Of a stretch of DNA of 21,124 nucleotides, positions 6,177 through 14,234 are shown in pieces. The translations under genes and the position numbers were made by a program. The stretch is from contig DXLV01000030.1 in NCBI GenBank assembly GCA_019414545.1, positions 3,480 through 24,603 on the forward strand. Reading direction: 5' to 3'. The DNA is from Collinsella sp. (GTDB lineage: Bacteria; Actinomycetota; Coriobacteriia; Coriobacteriales; Coriobacteriaceae). The number at the start of each line of letters is the position of its first letter. The stretch's first letter is position 1. The notes beneath the pieces are model-generated. The model saw nothing but the letters and a program-made list of their open reading frames with translations, did no database searches and was not told where the DNA came from.

Positions 6177-7034
6177 TTACTCCTCGTCGTCCTCGCCATC
6201 GTCCTCGTCCTCAAGATGATCGAGCAGGTAGCGAAGACCCTCGCTGACCTCGTTGGCGGGCACCTTGGCAACGTAGCGCGCGTCGACGGCGGGCCTCATG
6301 ATAACACCCTCGCCCGAAGGCACGCGCATGCTCTCGAGCTCGTCCTCATCAGTGCGGGCGATATCGCCGGCGTTCATACGCTGACCAGTCAACAGGAAGG
6401 TCAGACGGCAAGCGGCATCGATGGAAATCGAAGCGATGCGATCGAGGTAGCGCGAAACCATGATGGCGCGGCGCAGGTCGTCATAGTTGCTGTCGTCGTC
6501 CATAAAGTCGCCCGTATCCATACGGTTAAAGGTGCGGAAGAACTTCTCGTAGGCAGCGCGCACTGGCTCGTCCTCGACGGCCAAGTTGCAGATGATGGAC
6601 ATGTCATTGGTGACGAGCGCAGAAAGCGAAGAGCCCAGCACCTGGTAAACAGCTTCGGCCTCGGCCTCAACCGTACCGACGAGCTCCTGGGGCAGCGAGA
6701 TGTCGGCCTTGACCATGTGACGCGTGGCGCGGCAGATCTGGCGAACCTTATCGGTCATGCGCTGCAGGTTAAAGTCGACGTAGATAATCGTCTGCAGCAA
6801 GCGGAAGTCGGAGGCGACCGGCGACTGCGTGGCGATCAGGTTGTAGCACACGGCCTCCAAGTTGGCGCAGCGCGCGTCAATCGAAAGCGTGCGCTTCTTG
6901 GTCTTGGTGGCGAGCTTGCGGTCGTCGGTCACATAGGCCTTAACGGCATCGTGGAGGGCCAGATCGACGGCCTCGTAGATGCTCAGCATCTCGTGGCGGG
7001 CCTCGATGAGCTGACGGGAAAACAGTTTACGCAT
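6177..7034 (-). CDS. phoU: PhoU-like phosphate signalling protein with long acidic tail
   Basis: PhoU links the Pst transporter to the phosphate-sensing two-component system and restrains uptake when phosphate is plentiful. The protein begins MRKLFSRQL and has the two-fold three-helix-bundle layout over residues 1-215, behind pstSCAB as usual. It is unusual in two ways. The metal-binding signatures are eroded: LQRMTDKVRQICRA at 90-103 and SRYLDRIASISIDAACRL at 194-211, where most PhoUs have an E-x-I-x-D-x-x-x-N-type motif. It also carries about 65 extra residues (221-285) ending in a very acidic run, DHLEDEDDGEDDEE. At 285 residues it exceeds the usual 215-240. The start has a good TTGGAG site. 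It is 92 bases after pstB, and a hairpin follows its stop. Confidence 0.87.
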   Translation of the reverse strand: MRKLFSRQLIEARHEMLSIYEAVDLALHDAVKAYVTDDRKLATKTKKRTLSIDARCANLEAVCYNLIATQSPVASDFRLLQTIIYVDFNLQRMTDKVRQICRATRHMVKADISLPQELVGTVEAEAEAVYQVLGSSLSALVTNDMSIICNLAVEDEPVRAAYEKFFRTFNRMDTGDFMDDDSNYDDLRRAIMVSRYLDRIASISIDAACRLTFLLTGQRMNAGDIARTDEDELESMRVPSGEGVIMRPAVDARYVAKVPANEVSEGLRYLLDHLEDEDDGEDDEE

Positions 7035-7054
7035 GGTTCACTCCAATCAGTTGG

Positions 7055-7101
7055 GTGCGGTCATGCCGCCCGCACAGTGAATACGCACCGGACCAGGTCC
7101 G
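7055..7101 (-). other. Two small hairpins in the pstB-phoU spacer
   Basis: The 92-base spacer between pstB and phoU holds GTGCGG/CCGCAC (7055-7060 with 7070-7075) and CGGACC/GGTCCG (7089-7094 with 7096-7101, one-base loop). They are short and lack a U-run. They could be RNA processing or stability signals that lower or separate phoU expression from the transporter genes; I cannot show a function. Confidence 0.3.
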
Positions 7102-7126
7102 ATCGGCTTGGGACTAGTCGCACCGA

Positions 7127-7930
<804 letters not shown>

Positions 7931-7942
7931 GGGACTCCTTAA

Positions 7943-8848
7943 CTAGCGACGCTTGCGCGACAGGAAGCGCGCAAACAGGTTGAAGGCCAGAATGATCACC
8001 ATCAGCAAGAGCGCGGTGCCGTAGGCTGCGTTCATGTTGATGCCGTCGTTGGCAAGCAGGTACAGGTGAACGGTCATGGGGCGGCCGGAATCGAGCGGCG
8101 AGATAGGTAGATTGATGGCCTGGCCCATGGTGTAGAGCACCACGGCGGTCTCGCCAATGGCACGGCCGATGGCAAGGACAATGCCCGTGGCAATACGGCC
8201 AAAGGCAGAAGGAAGCACAATCTTGGAGACAACCTGCCACTTGGTGGCGCCCAGGCCATACGCGCCCCAACGGATATAGCGCGGAACGGCGCGAATGGCC
8301 TCTTCGGTGGTGCGCATGACGATGGGAAGCATCAAGAGCGCGAGCGCCAGAGCGGCCGAGACCATCGAAAGGCCCAGACCCATAGCCTCGACAAACAAGG
8401 CGTAGCCAAACAGGCCCATAACGATGGAGGGCACCGAGGCCAAAGCGTCAGCAGCGTAGCGAATGAGCTCAACGATCTTGCCCTGCTTGGCGTACTCGGC
8501 CAGATAGACGGCTGCCAGCACAGCGATCGGCGTGCAGATAAGCATGGCGAGCGCCGTCACATAGACGGTCGAGACGATCGTGGGCCAAATACCGCCCTCG
8601 GCGTTGACGCCCTGGGGCCAACCGAAGATAAAGTCGAGCGAGATGTGTGGCAGGCCGTTGATGACCACGTAGGCGATGATAGCGACCAGCACCAGCGTGG
8701 TGATGTATGCCGCGGCACGGAACACGCCAAGCATGATCTTGTTGGACAGGTCCTTGTTGATGCGGCCCTTCTTGCCGTGGGAAAGGGCACGCTTGATGCG
8801 CTCGCGCGACGAGGTCGTATCGACCGTCGTGTCAACGGAATCGGACAT
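7943..8848 (-). CDS. pstA: Phosphate ABC transporter permease PstA
   Basis: One of the two membrane subunits of the Pst phosphate importer. The 301-residue protein has a polar N-terminus of about 40 residues and six predicted membrane helices. The cytoplasmic coupling (EAA) loop reads GAYGLGATKWQVVSKIVLPS near residues 196-215, followed by GRAIGETAVVLYTMG, the Pst permease signature. A P-R-P-M-T-V-H-L-Y motif near 258-266 is typical of PstA. It begins three bases after the pstC stop, with a strong GGGGG-type ribosome binding site inside the end of pstC. Confidence 0.96.
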   Translation of the reverse strand: MSDSVDTTVDTTSSRERIKRALSHGKKGRINKDLSNKIMLGVFRAAAYITTLVLVAIIAYVVINGLPHISLDFIFGWPQGVNAEGGIWPTIVSTVYVTALAMLICTPIAVLAAVYLAEYAKQGKIVELIRYAADALASVPSIVMGLFGYALFVEAMGLGLSMVSAALALALLMLPIVMRTTEEAIRAVPRYIRWGAYGLGATKWQVVSKIVLPSAFGRIATGIVLAIGRAIGETAVVLYTMGQAINLPISPLDSGRPMTVHLYLLANDGINMNAAYGTALLLMVIILAFNLFARFLSRKRR

Positions 8849-8851
8849 AGC

Positions 8852-9778
8852 CTACCCCCTCTTCTTCTTGGAAACCAGGCGGACGATGCCCACCAGCGTG
8901 GCGGAAATGATAAACAGGACCACGCCCATGCCGAACAGCGCCGAGCGATGCAGACCCGAGGAATAGCTCATGTCGAGCGCAATCTGGCTCGTGAGCGTCG
9001 AGATGGGGCTCGCAATGCTGTCGGGAATAACCGGGGCGTTACCCACGACCATGAGCACGGCCATGGTCTCGCCGATGGCACGGCCCATACCCAGCACGAT
9101 GGCATCCACGATACCCAGCTTGGCGGCAGGTAACACGACCTTATAGATAGTCTGCCACTTGGTGGCGCCCATGGCATACGATGCCTCGCGAATGCCCATG
9201 GGAATGGAATTGAGAGCATCGATGGTAAGCGTCGTGATGGTGGGCACGATCATAATGGCGAGCACGAACCACGCCGTCAGCGCGCCAAAACCAAGACCGC
9301 CGGTCAGTTGTGCGATAAACGGGCGGATGATGATCATGCCAAAGAAGCCATAGATGATAGAAGGGATGCCGGCCAACAGGTCAACGGCAGGGCTGATGAG
9401 CTTGCGCACGCGCTTGCTGGCGATCTCGACCAGATACACGGCCGTGCCCACGCCTAGGGGCACACCCATGGCGAGCGCGCCGACGGTCACCAGACCCGAG
9501 CCGGCAAGCAGCGACACGATGCCGTAGTGACCCTCAGAGGGCGCCCACGTAAAGCTAAAGAAGTCCGCCAGACCGATGTCGGTAAAGACGGGCAGCGCCG
9601 AGTACGTGGTAAAGACAAAAATCAGGATGACGGTAACAACCGCCAAGAACGCGCAGGCAAAAAAGATCCACTGCAGCGCCTTCTCCTTGATATAGGTGCT
9701 GCGCGATACGAGCGCCAGCTCGCGCTTCTTGGGCGCCTGAGCATTCTGCTCAGTCTGGGAGTTTTCCTGTGCTTCCAT
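8852..9778 (-). CDS. pstC: Phosphate ABC transporter permease PstC
   Basis: Second membrane subunit of the Pst importer. The 308-residue protein has a polar, Gln-rich N-terminus, a first helix from about residue 33, and the EAA loop REASYAMGATKWQTIYKVVL followed by GRAIGETMAVLMVVGN, the PstC form of the family signature. GHYGIVSLLAGSGLVTVGAL in the first extracytoplasmic stretch is also PstC-like. I chose ATG at 9778 rather than an upstream GTG at 9787 because GGGGAG lies eight bases before the ATG and overlaps the GTG. Only one base separates it from the pstS stop (TAGcATG), so the genes are co-translated. Confidence 0.95.
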   Translation of the reverse strand: MEAQENSQTEQNAQAPKKRELALVSRSTYIKEKALQWIFFACAFLAVVTVILIFVFTTYSALPVFTDIGLADFFSFTWAPSEGHYGIVSLLAGSGLVTVGALAMGVPLGVGTAVYLVEIASKRVRKLISPAVDLLAGIPSIIYGFFGMIIIRPFIAQLTGGLGFGALTAWFVLAIMIVPTITTLTIDALNSIPMGIREASYAMGATKWQTIYKVVLPAAKLGIVDAIVLGMGRAIGETMAVLMVVGNAPVIPDSIASPISTLTSQIALDMSYSSGLHRSALFGMGVVLFIISATLVGIVRLVSKKKRG

Positions 9779-9779
9779 G

Positions 9780-10616
9780 CTACTCACTCCCCTTCTCGTC
9801 GTTGGTGACGGGAATAAAGCCCGCCTCGCGAATCTGCTTGTCCATCTTTTCGGACGTCACGTAGTCGATGTAATCCTGCGCCTGCTGCGAAGGCGCACCC
9901 TTCACAAAGAAGTAAAGGTCGCGCGAGATGGGATAGCCGCCACTCGCGACCGTCTTCTCGGACGCCTCGACATGGTTGACCGAGACGGCCTTGACCGAGG
10001 TCTTGGCATTGAGGCTATCGACGAAGCCCAGCGAAATGTAGCCAATGGCACCGCGCGAACGAGATACCACGTCGCGCACCTGGCCCGTGCCCGAAAGAAC
10101 GGCGGAGCGGCGATCGAACGGGGTGCCGTCCATCACGATGGTACGGAAGGCTTCACGCGTGCCAGACGCCTCATCTCGGTTGATGACCTGAATCCTCAGG
10201 TCCTCGCCACCGACTTCTTTCCAGTTGGTGATCTTGCCGGCATAGATATCGCGGAGCTGCTCGGTCGAGAGGTTATCGACGGGGTTGTCTTCGTTCACGA
10301 TGACCGCGATACCGTCGTGGGCAATGACGATGGGAGTCAGGCCCAGATCCTGTTCGTCGGCATTGAGTCCACGGGAGGAGCTGGCGATATCGGCCGTGCC
10401 AGCGCTGACGGCTTCGATGCCAGCGGAAGAGCCCAAACCGGAAACGAGCACGTCGATGCCGGTCTCTTCCTTAAAGCCCTCTGCCGCAATTTCGGCGATA
10501 GGAAGGCAGGTCGTGGAGCCGGCCACGGTAATGGAAGAGGTAGAAGATCCCGAAGAACAGGCACACAGCGTAAGCGTAAGCACAGCGGCGCTCAGGACCG
10601 ATACGATCTTTCTCAT
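9780..10616 (-). CDS. pstS: Phosphate-binding lipoprotein PstS
   Basis: Extracytoplasmic phosphate receptor that delivers phosphate to PstCAB. It has a lipoprotein signal (MRKIVSVLSAAVLTLTL) with lipobox LCAC, lipidated cysteine at residue 20. The mature part shows the phosphate-binding blocks VAGSTTCLPIAEIAAEGF at about 31-48, IASSSRGLN near 77-85, and NRDEASGTREAF near 145-156, then GAIGYISLG. The 278-residue length suits a Gram-positive PstS. Its ATG overlaps the pgeF stop in ATGA (10613-10616) and I see no ribosome binding site just upstream, so translation probably depends on ribosomes finishing pgeF. This is unusual for the most highly expressed subunit of the system. Confidence 0.95.
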   Translation of the reverse strand: MRKIVSVLSAAVLTLTLCACSSGSSTSSITVAGSTTCLPIAEIAAEGFKEETGIDVLVSGLGSSAGIEAVSAGTADIASSSRGLNADEQDLGLTPIVIAHDGIAVIVNEDNPVDNLSTEQLRDIYAGKITNWKEVGGEDLRIQVINRDEASGTREAFRTIVMDGTPFDRRSAVLSGTGQVRDVVSRSRGAIGYISLGFVDSLNAKTSVKAVSVNHVEASEKTVASGGYPISRDLYFFVKGAPSQQAQDYIDYVTSEKMDKQIREAGFIPVTNDEKGSE

Positions 10617-11413
10617 AGCATCACGCCGATCGCAGCATGGCGCCCACAGGTGCCGTCCTCGTTACGGTAGGAATAAAAGCGGTCGTTCTGACGCACAGTC
10701 GAAAGCTGGGTATCCACGATATTATCCGCGTCGACACCGACATCTACCAGCGCCTCGCAAATGGCAGCGGAAAGATCGAGCATGCGAGAGGTGCTCGCAT
10801 CGACGCACGAGAACTCGGCGGCAAAGCGATCCATGAGTTCCTGGGATACCTCATATTCGTCACCCAAGATATGGGGCCCGATATAGGCGGAAACGTCGCT
10901 CGCATCGCAGCCGGCAGCATCGCAAAGCGCCTGGCACGCCTTGGCAGAAATACGTGCAATCGTGCCCTTCCAACCGGAGTGCACCACGGCAAATCCGCCA
11001 GGGGCCACCAGCACCACGGGAACGCAGTCGGCAAAGCAGAGCAGCACGGGCACGTTATGCGCCGTACAGACGATAGCATCGCAGCCCTCGGCAATCTGCT
11101 CACGGACGTCCTCAAGGTCATCGGCGCCGTTCGAGGTAACCGCAACGATATGGTCACCATGGACCTGATTGGGAACGAGCAGGTTGTGCTCGCACTCGGC
11201 GGCACCCATAGCCTCGAGTGCGCGGCGACGATTTTCTTGAACAGCAAAGGGATCATCGCCAACATGCGAGCCCAAGTTGAGTGAGGAGTACGCATCTTCG
11301 GAAACACCACCGGCGCGCTCGGTGAAGGCAAAGCGAACATCGGATGTCGCGCCCTCCACCAACGTAACTCCATCATGGTCGACACGCGAAACGTTGTCCG
11401 CACGTGCTGCCAT
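10613..11413 (-). CDS. pgeF: Peptidoglycan editing factor PgeF (YfiH/YlmD, laccase-domain family)
   Basis: A 266-residue member of the YfiH/YlmD family. The E. coli protein (PgeF) keeps wrongly incorporated L-serine out of UDP-MurNAc precursors; relatives also act on purine nucleosides. The zinc/copper ligands of the family are present: His85 in VPNQVHGDHIV, Cys130 in CFADCVPVV, and His145 in VVHSGWKGT, along with IGPHI and the C-terminal FYSYRNEDGTCGRHAAIGV. The ATG at 11413 follows a perfect AGGAGG with eight-base spacing. A GTG at 11434 in the same frame lies upstream of that site and is not needed. It follows ftsZ as in other Gram-positive clusters, but behind a terminator and its own promoter, and is translationally joined to pstS. 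Confidence 0.94.
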   Translation of the reverse strand: MAARADNVSRVDHDGVTLVEGATSDVRFAFTERAGGVSEDAYSSLNLGSHVGDDPFAVQENRRRALEAMGAAECEHNLLVPNQVHGDHIVAVTSNGADDLEDVREQIAEGCDAIVCTAHNVPVLLCFADCVPVVLVAPGGFAVVHSGWKGTIARISAKACQALCDAAGCDASDVSAYIGPHILGDEYEVSQELMDRFAAEFSCVDASTSRMLDLSAAICEALVDVGVDADNIVDTQLSTVRQNDRFYSYRNEDGTCGRHAAIGVML

Positions 11414-11464
11414 ACTAAAGCCTCCTAATAACACAAGTACCGCGGCGTTGCCGCGCAGTCCGCG

Positions 11465-11534
11465 TTTATACGGCTGTCATACTTCCTTAAAAGGATACCC
11501 GCAGCGGTAGGGACCAAACGTAAAGGGAACGTAA
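11465..11534 (-). promoter_or_regulatory. Candidate pgeF-pst promoter with Pho-box-like direct repeat
   Basis: On the minus strand TATAAA (11465-11470) is a good -10, but the 17-base-spaced -35 position (11488-11493, CTTTTA) is poor, as in activator-dependent promoters. Upstream, TTACGTT occurs twice (11528-11534 and 11517-11523), exactly 11 bases apart. Tandem repeats of about one helical turn are how PhoB/PhoP-type regulators bind. The repeats lie 24-41 bases above the -35, farther than for a typical Pho box. The predicted leader also holds a CGCGG-CAACG-CCGCG hairpin (11441-11455). Confidence 0.4.
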
Positions 11535-11562
11535 GGAGATTGGAGGCTTTCGTTTACAAACG

Positions 11563-11600
11563 AGAAACAAAACGGGGTGCATCCAAATGGACACACCCCG
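11563..11600 (-). terminator. Rho-independent terminator after ftsZ
   Basis: On the minus strand CGGGGTG (11594-11600) pairs with CACCCCG (11573-11579), with further TCC/GGA pairing inside, and is followed by TTTTGTTTC. It begins 24 bases after the ftsZ stop and should separate ftsZ from pgeF-pst transcription. Confidence 0.87.
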
Positions 11601-11623
11601 TGCAGGTCGTTGAGAAAAACGAA

Positions 11624-12778
11624 CTAGAAGCTACCGCGCTTCAGGAAGTCGGGAAGCTCGAACTGGTCGTTGCCAAAGTTGGGCAGCTCGGTACCACCGA
11701 CGTTGCGGGTCGGAGCGGCCTGAGCCGGGCTGGCGGCAGGAGCGGTGCGCTGCGGCTCAGCGGAGGCAGCTGCCTTGCCCTGAGACTGCTGAGCAGCAAA
11801 GAGCTCGTCCTGACGATTGACGTTGGAGTCGGAGAAGCCCGTAGCGATGACGGTGATACGCACCTGATCGCCCAGGGACTCGTCGACAACGGTACCGAAG
11901 ATGATGTTGGCCTCGGGGTCGACGGCGTTGGCGACAACGTCGGCGGCGTCGCTGATCTCCTGGATGCCCAGGTCCTTGGAACCGGCGATGGAGAGCAGCA
12001 CGCGCGTGGCACCATCGATGGAGCTCTCGAGCAGCGGGCTGGAGATGGCCTGCTGGGCAGCGTCGACGGCACGAGTATCCCCAGAAGAGGTACCGATACC
12101 CATCATGGCGGTACCGGCCTGCTTCATGATGGTCTTAACATCGGCGAAGTCCAGGTTGATGATACCGGGGACGGTGATGAGGTCGGTGATGCCCTGGGTG
12201 CCCTGGGAAAGGACGCCATCGGCAATCGCGAAGGCCTCGAGCATGGTGGTCTTCTTCTCGGCGATGTCGAGCAGCTTATCGTTAGGAATGACGATCATGG
12301 TGTCGACGCAATCGGAGAGGGTCTTGATGCCCTCCTCGGCGCTCTTCTTACGCTTGCGGCCCTCGAAGGTGAAGGGCTTGGTCACGACGGCGACGGTCAG
12401 TGCGCCGACCTCGTTCATCGCGATATCGGCAACGATGGGAGCAGCGCCGGTACCGGTGCCGCCGCCCTCGCCGCAGGTGATAAACACCATGTCGGCGCCA
12501 GCGAGCGCCTCGGCGATGTCGTCGCGGGACTCATCGGCAGCCTTGCGGCCAACCTCGGGATTGGCGCCGGCGCCCAGGCCGCGGGTAAGGTCGGTGCCGA
12601 TGTGCACCTTGATATCGGCATCAGAGATCGCGAGTGCCTGAGCATCGGTGTTGATGGCAACAAACTCGACGCCGCGGATGCCCTCTTCGATCATTCGATT
12701 GACCGCGTTGGTACCGCCGCCGCCGACGCCGACCACCTTAATGACGGCAAGGTAGTTGTTGATCTCTGTCTCGTGCAT
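11624..12778 (-). CDS. ftsZ: Cell division GTPase FtsZ
   Basis: Tubulin-like GTPase that forms the Z-ring. The 384-residue protein has the glycine-rich start VVGVGGGGTNAVNRM (16-30), the tubulin signature GEGGGTGTG at 103-111, and the T7 synergy loop NLDFADV at 208-214 with its catalytic aspartates. A short Ala/Pro/Gln linker of about 30 residues follows (333-362). The C-terminal partner-binding peptide is ELPDFLKRGSF, which would bind SepF here. ELPNF occurs eleven residues before ELPDF, so the tail carries a doubled motif. The ATG at 12778 has CGGAGG seven bases upstream; an upstream in-frame codon at 12808 has no such site. No ftsA lies between ftsQ and ftsZ. A terminator follows the stop. 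Confidence 0.98.
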   Translation of the reverse strand: MHETEINNYLAVIKVVGVGGGGTNAVNRMIEEGIRGVEFVAINTDAQALAISDADIKVHIGTDLTRGLGAGANPEVGRKAADESRDDIAEALAGADMVFITCGEGGGTGTGAAPIVADIAMNEVGALTVAVVTKPFTFEGRKRKKSAEEGIKTLSDCVDTMIVIPNDKLLDIAEKKTTMLEAFAIADGVLSQGTQGITDLITVPGIINLDFADVKTIMKQAGTAMMGIGTSSGDTRAVDAAQQAISSPLLESSIDGATRVLLSIAGSKDLGIQEISDAADVVANAVDPEANIIFGTVVDESLGDQVRITVIATGFSDSNVNRQDELFAAQQSQGKAAASAEPQRTAPAASPAQAAPTRNVGGTELPNFGNDQFELPDFLKRGSF

Positions 12779-12977
12779 GTCGGTCCTCCGAACAAAGGTT
12801 ATAGCCATAGCATGGGTCGACCCCTGCGCACATTAACCTTCAGGTTGAAAGTAAATGCAAAGGTAAACCGTATTATGTTTGCACATTATGAACGTATCAG
12901 TCAAATAATTGACCGTGAAAACCAAACAAACCAGATAAACGGCGTGGTATGGCCCCTCAACAAAGCATCAACCAGCG
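12779..12977 (-). promoter_or_regulatory. AT-rich ftsQ-ftsZ spacer, probable ftsZ promoter region
   Basis: This 199-base spacer is clearly more AT-rich than its surroundings and holds no gene. On the minus strand two CATAAT hexamers (-10-like) and a TTGACT lie close together around 12870-12915, but no pair has clean 16-18-base spacing. Short palindromes are present: GTCAA-ATAA-TTGAC (about 12900-12913), AACCT-TC-AGGTT (12835-12846) and GGGTCGACCC (about 12813-12822). A dedicated ftsZ promoter here is likely by analogy with other bacteria; the exact site is not resolved. Confidence 0.4.
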
Positions 12978-14234
12978 CTACGAGGTCGGAGCATTCCTAA
13001 ATGTGTAGTTGCCCGGAGAGCGCACATTGATATACGTTACGCCCTCTACCTGCGAAAGCAACTTGGTGACTACGCGTTCCTTCTTGGCGATATCGTCCGA
13101 ATCGCCCAGCGACACCTCAATGCCGTTATTGAGGTTTGCCGAGATGGCTTCGACCGAAGGCGTGGAAATATCCTTGACTTGTCCCAAGAACTCGCTCGAA
13201 AAACCACGCACATAATCCAGGCCGGCCTTAACGGCTTTGGAGTTCACCGCCTGGCCGGAAACCGGAGCGACATCCGCCGAGACATCAGTCAATAACACCG
13301 CGCCATAATGCTTGGCGAGCGCCAGCGCGGCATCGATTCCGGTCAAGGTATTTGAGCCCTGCCCTGTCGTGATGACGTTGCCTTGGTCGTCCACTTCGAC
13401 CGACGTCGACAGCGGGGCGATCCAGGTGTCATCGTCTCCGATAGCCCAGGCAAGGTCGTCGGAGCTGATATACGCAATGGCGATAACTTTACGCTCCGTC
13501 GGCGTGATGATAAGCGTATGGGGAAACTGGCGCTGGACATCCACGCCCGAAACCCACGGGTTCTGCCTGAGATCCTCGGTAATCTGGTCGGGATCGACGT
13601 TAAAAAGCGACGTTCCCTCGGGCAAGTCGATCAGCTGGATAGCATCGTGCTTCGTCACATGCTCGCTGCCTTGAATCTGAATATCAGTGGCAGTAAACAG
13701 TCCAGAGTTGATCACCACGATGGCAACGACGACGAGCACGGCCAAGACGGCCAGAACGCCGCCCACGATTTTGCCTTTGCCTGTAACGACAGAAGCGGCA
13801 TCTGATGTTTTATTTGCCATCGCCCCAAGTGAAGACAACGGGTTGACGCCTTTTTTACCCGAAGGCTTCTCGGCGGTAGCCGACACCGATGTCAGCGAGC
13901 GCGGTTTCGATGCGCCCAGCATGCGACCCGGACGCGCCGCTTTAGTTCCCGTCGAGGGCTTAGAGGTTGCCATGGGACGGGCAGGCTTGGCGCCCATAAC
14001 AGGCTTTGACGTCACCGAGGGACGCGAGGACTTTTTTGCGGCCGGACGATTACCGAGCTGCGAGCCGACGACCGGACGACTGGTCTGTCGAGCATGCCCG
14101 ACAGACTTAGAGTGCACGACGGTATTGCGTTGAGGTTTGGCAGGCGCGCCGGAACGCCCTCCGGCGCGGCGGAAGGTGGGTTTCGATGCTCTAGAAGCCG
14201 AGGAATTTAACTTCCGGTCTGAGCTCGATGCCAT
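12978..14234 (-). CDS. ftsQ: Cell division protein FtsQ/DivIB with long basic N-terminal extension
   Basis: Bitopic divisome protein whose extracytoplasmic POTRA and beta domains hold FtsB/FtsL and control septal synthesis. Of 418 residues, the first roughly 150 are a cytoplasmic Ser/Lys/Arg/Pro-rich tail with imperfect repeats: TSRPVVG at 51-57, TSKPVMGAKPARP at 75-87, TSKPSTGTKAARP at 90-102. A single membrane helix follows (about 155-176). Next is the POTRA domain starting LFTATDIQIQGSEHVTKHDA, with FNVDPDQITEDLRQNPWVSGVDVQRQFPHTLII, which is diagnostic for FtsQ. The start at 14234 lies 44 bases inside murB in another frame, preceded by GGGAGG at short spacing; a later start would be within the basic tail. 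It sits between murB and ftsZ as expected. Confidence 0.94.
   Translation of the reverse strand: MASSSDRKLNSSASRASKPTFRRAGGRSGAPAKPQRNTVVHSKSVGHARQTSRPVVGSQLGNRPAAKKSSRPSVTSKPVMGAKPARPMATSKPSTGTKAARPGRMLGASKPRSLTSVSATAEKPSGKKGVNPLSSLGAMANKTSDAASVVTGKGKIVGGVLAVLAVLVVVAIVVINSGLFTATDIQIQGSEHVTKHDAIQLIDLPEGTSLFNVDPDQITEDLRQNPWVSGVDVQRQFPHTLIITPTERKVIAIAYISSDDLAWAIGDDDTWIAPLSTSVEVDDQGNVITTGQGSNTLTGIDAALALAKHYGAVLLTDVSADVAPVSGQAVNSKAVKAGLDYVRGFSSEFLGQVKDISTPSVEAISANLNNGIEVSLGDSDDIAKKERVVTKLLSQVEGVTYINVRSPGNYTFRNAPTS

Noticed and set aside
12835..12846. Short palindrome AACCT-TC-AGGTT before ftsZ as an operator
   Set aside because: Five-base arms are too short to call on their own; listed only within the spacer description.
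11540..13000. 486-codon open frame on the plus strand
   Set aside because: It lies antisense to ftsZ. High-GC genes with G/C third positions leave long open antisense frames; the translation has no family features and no good start.
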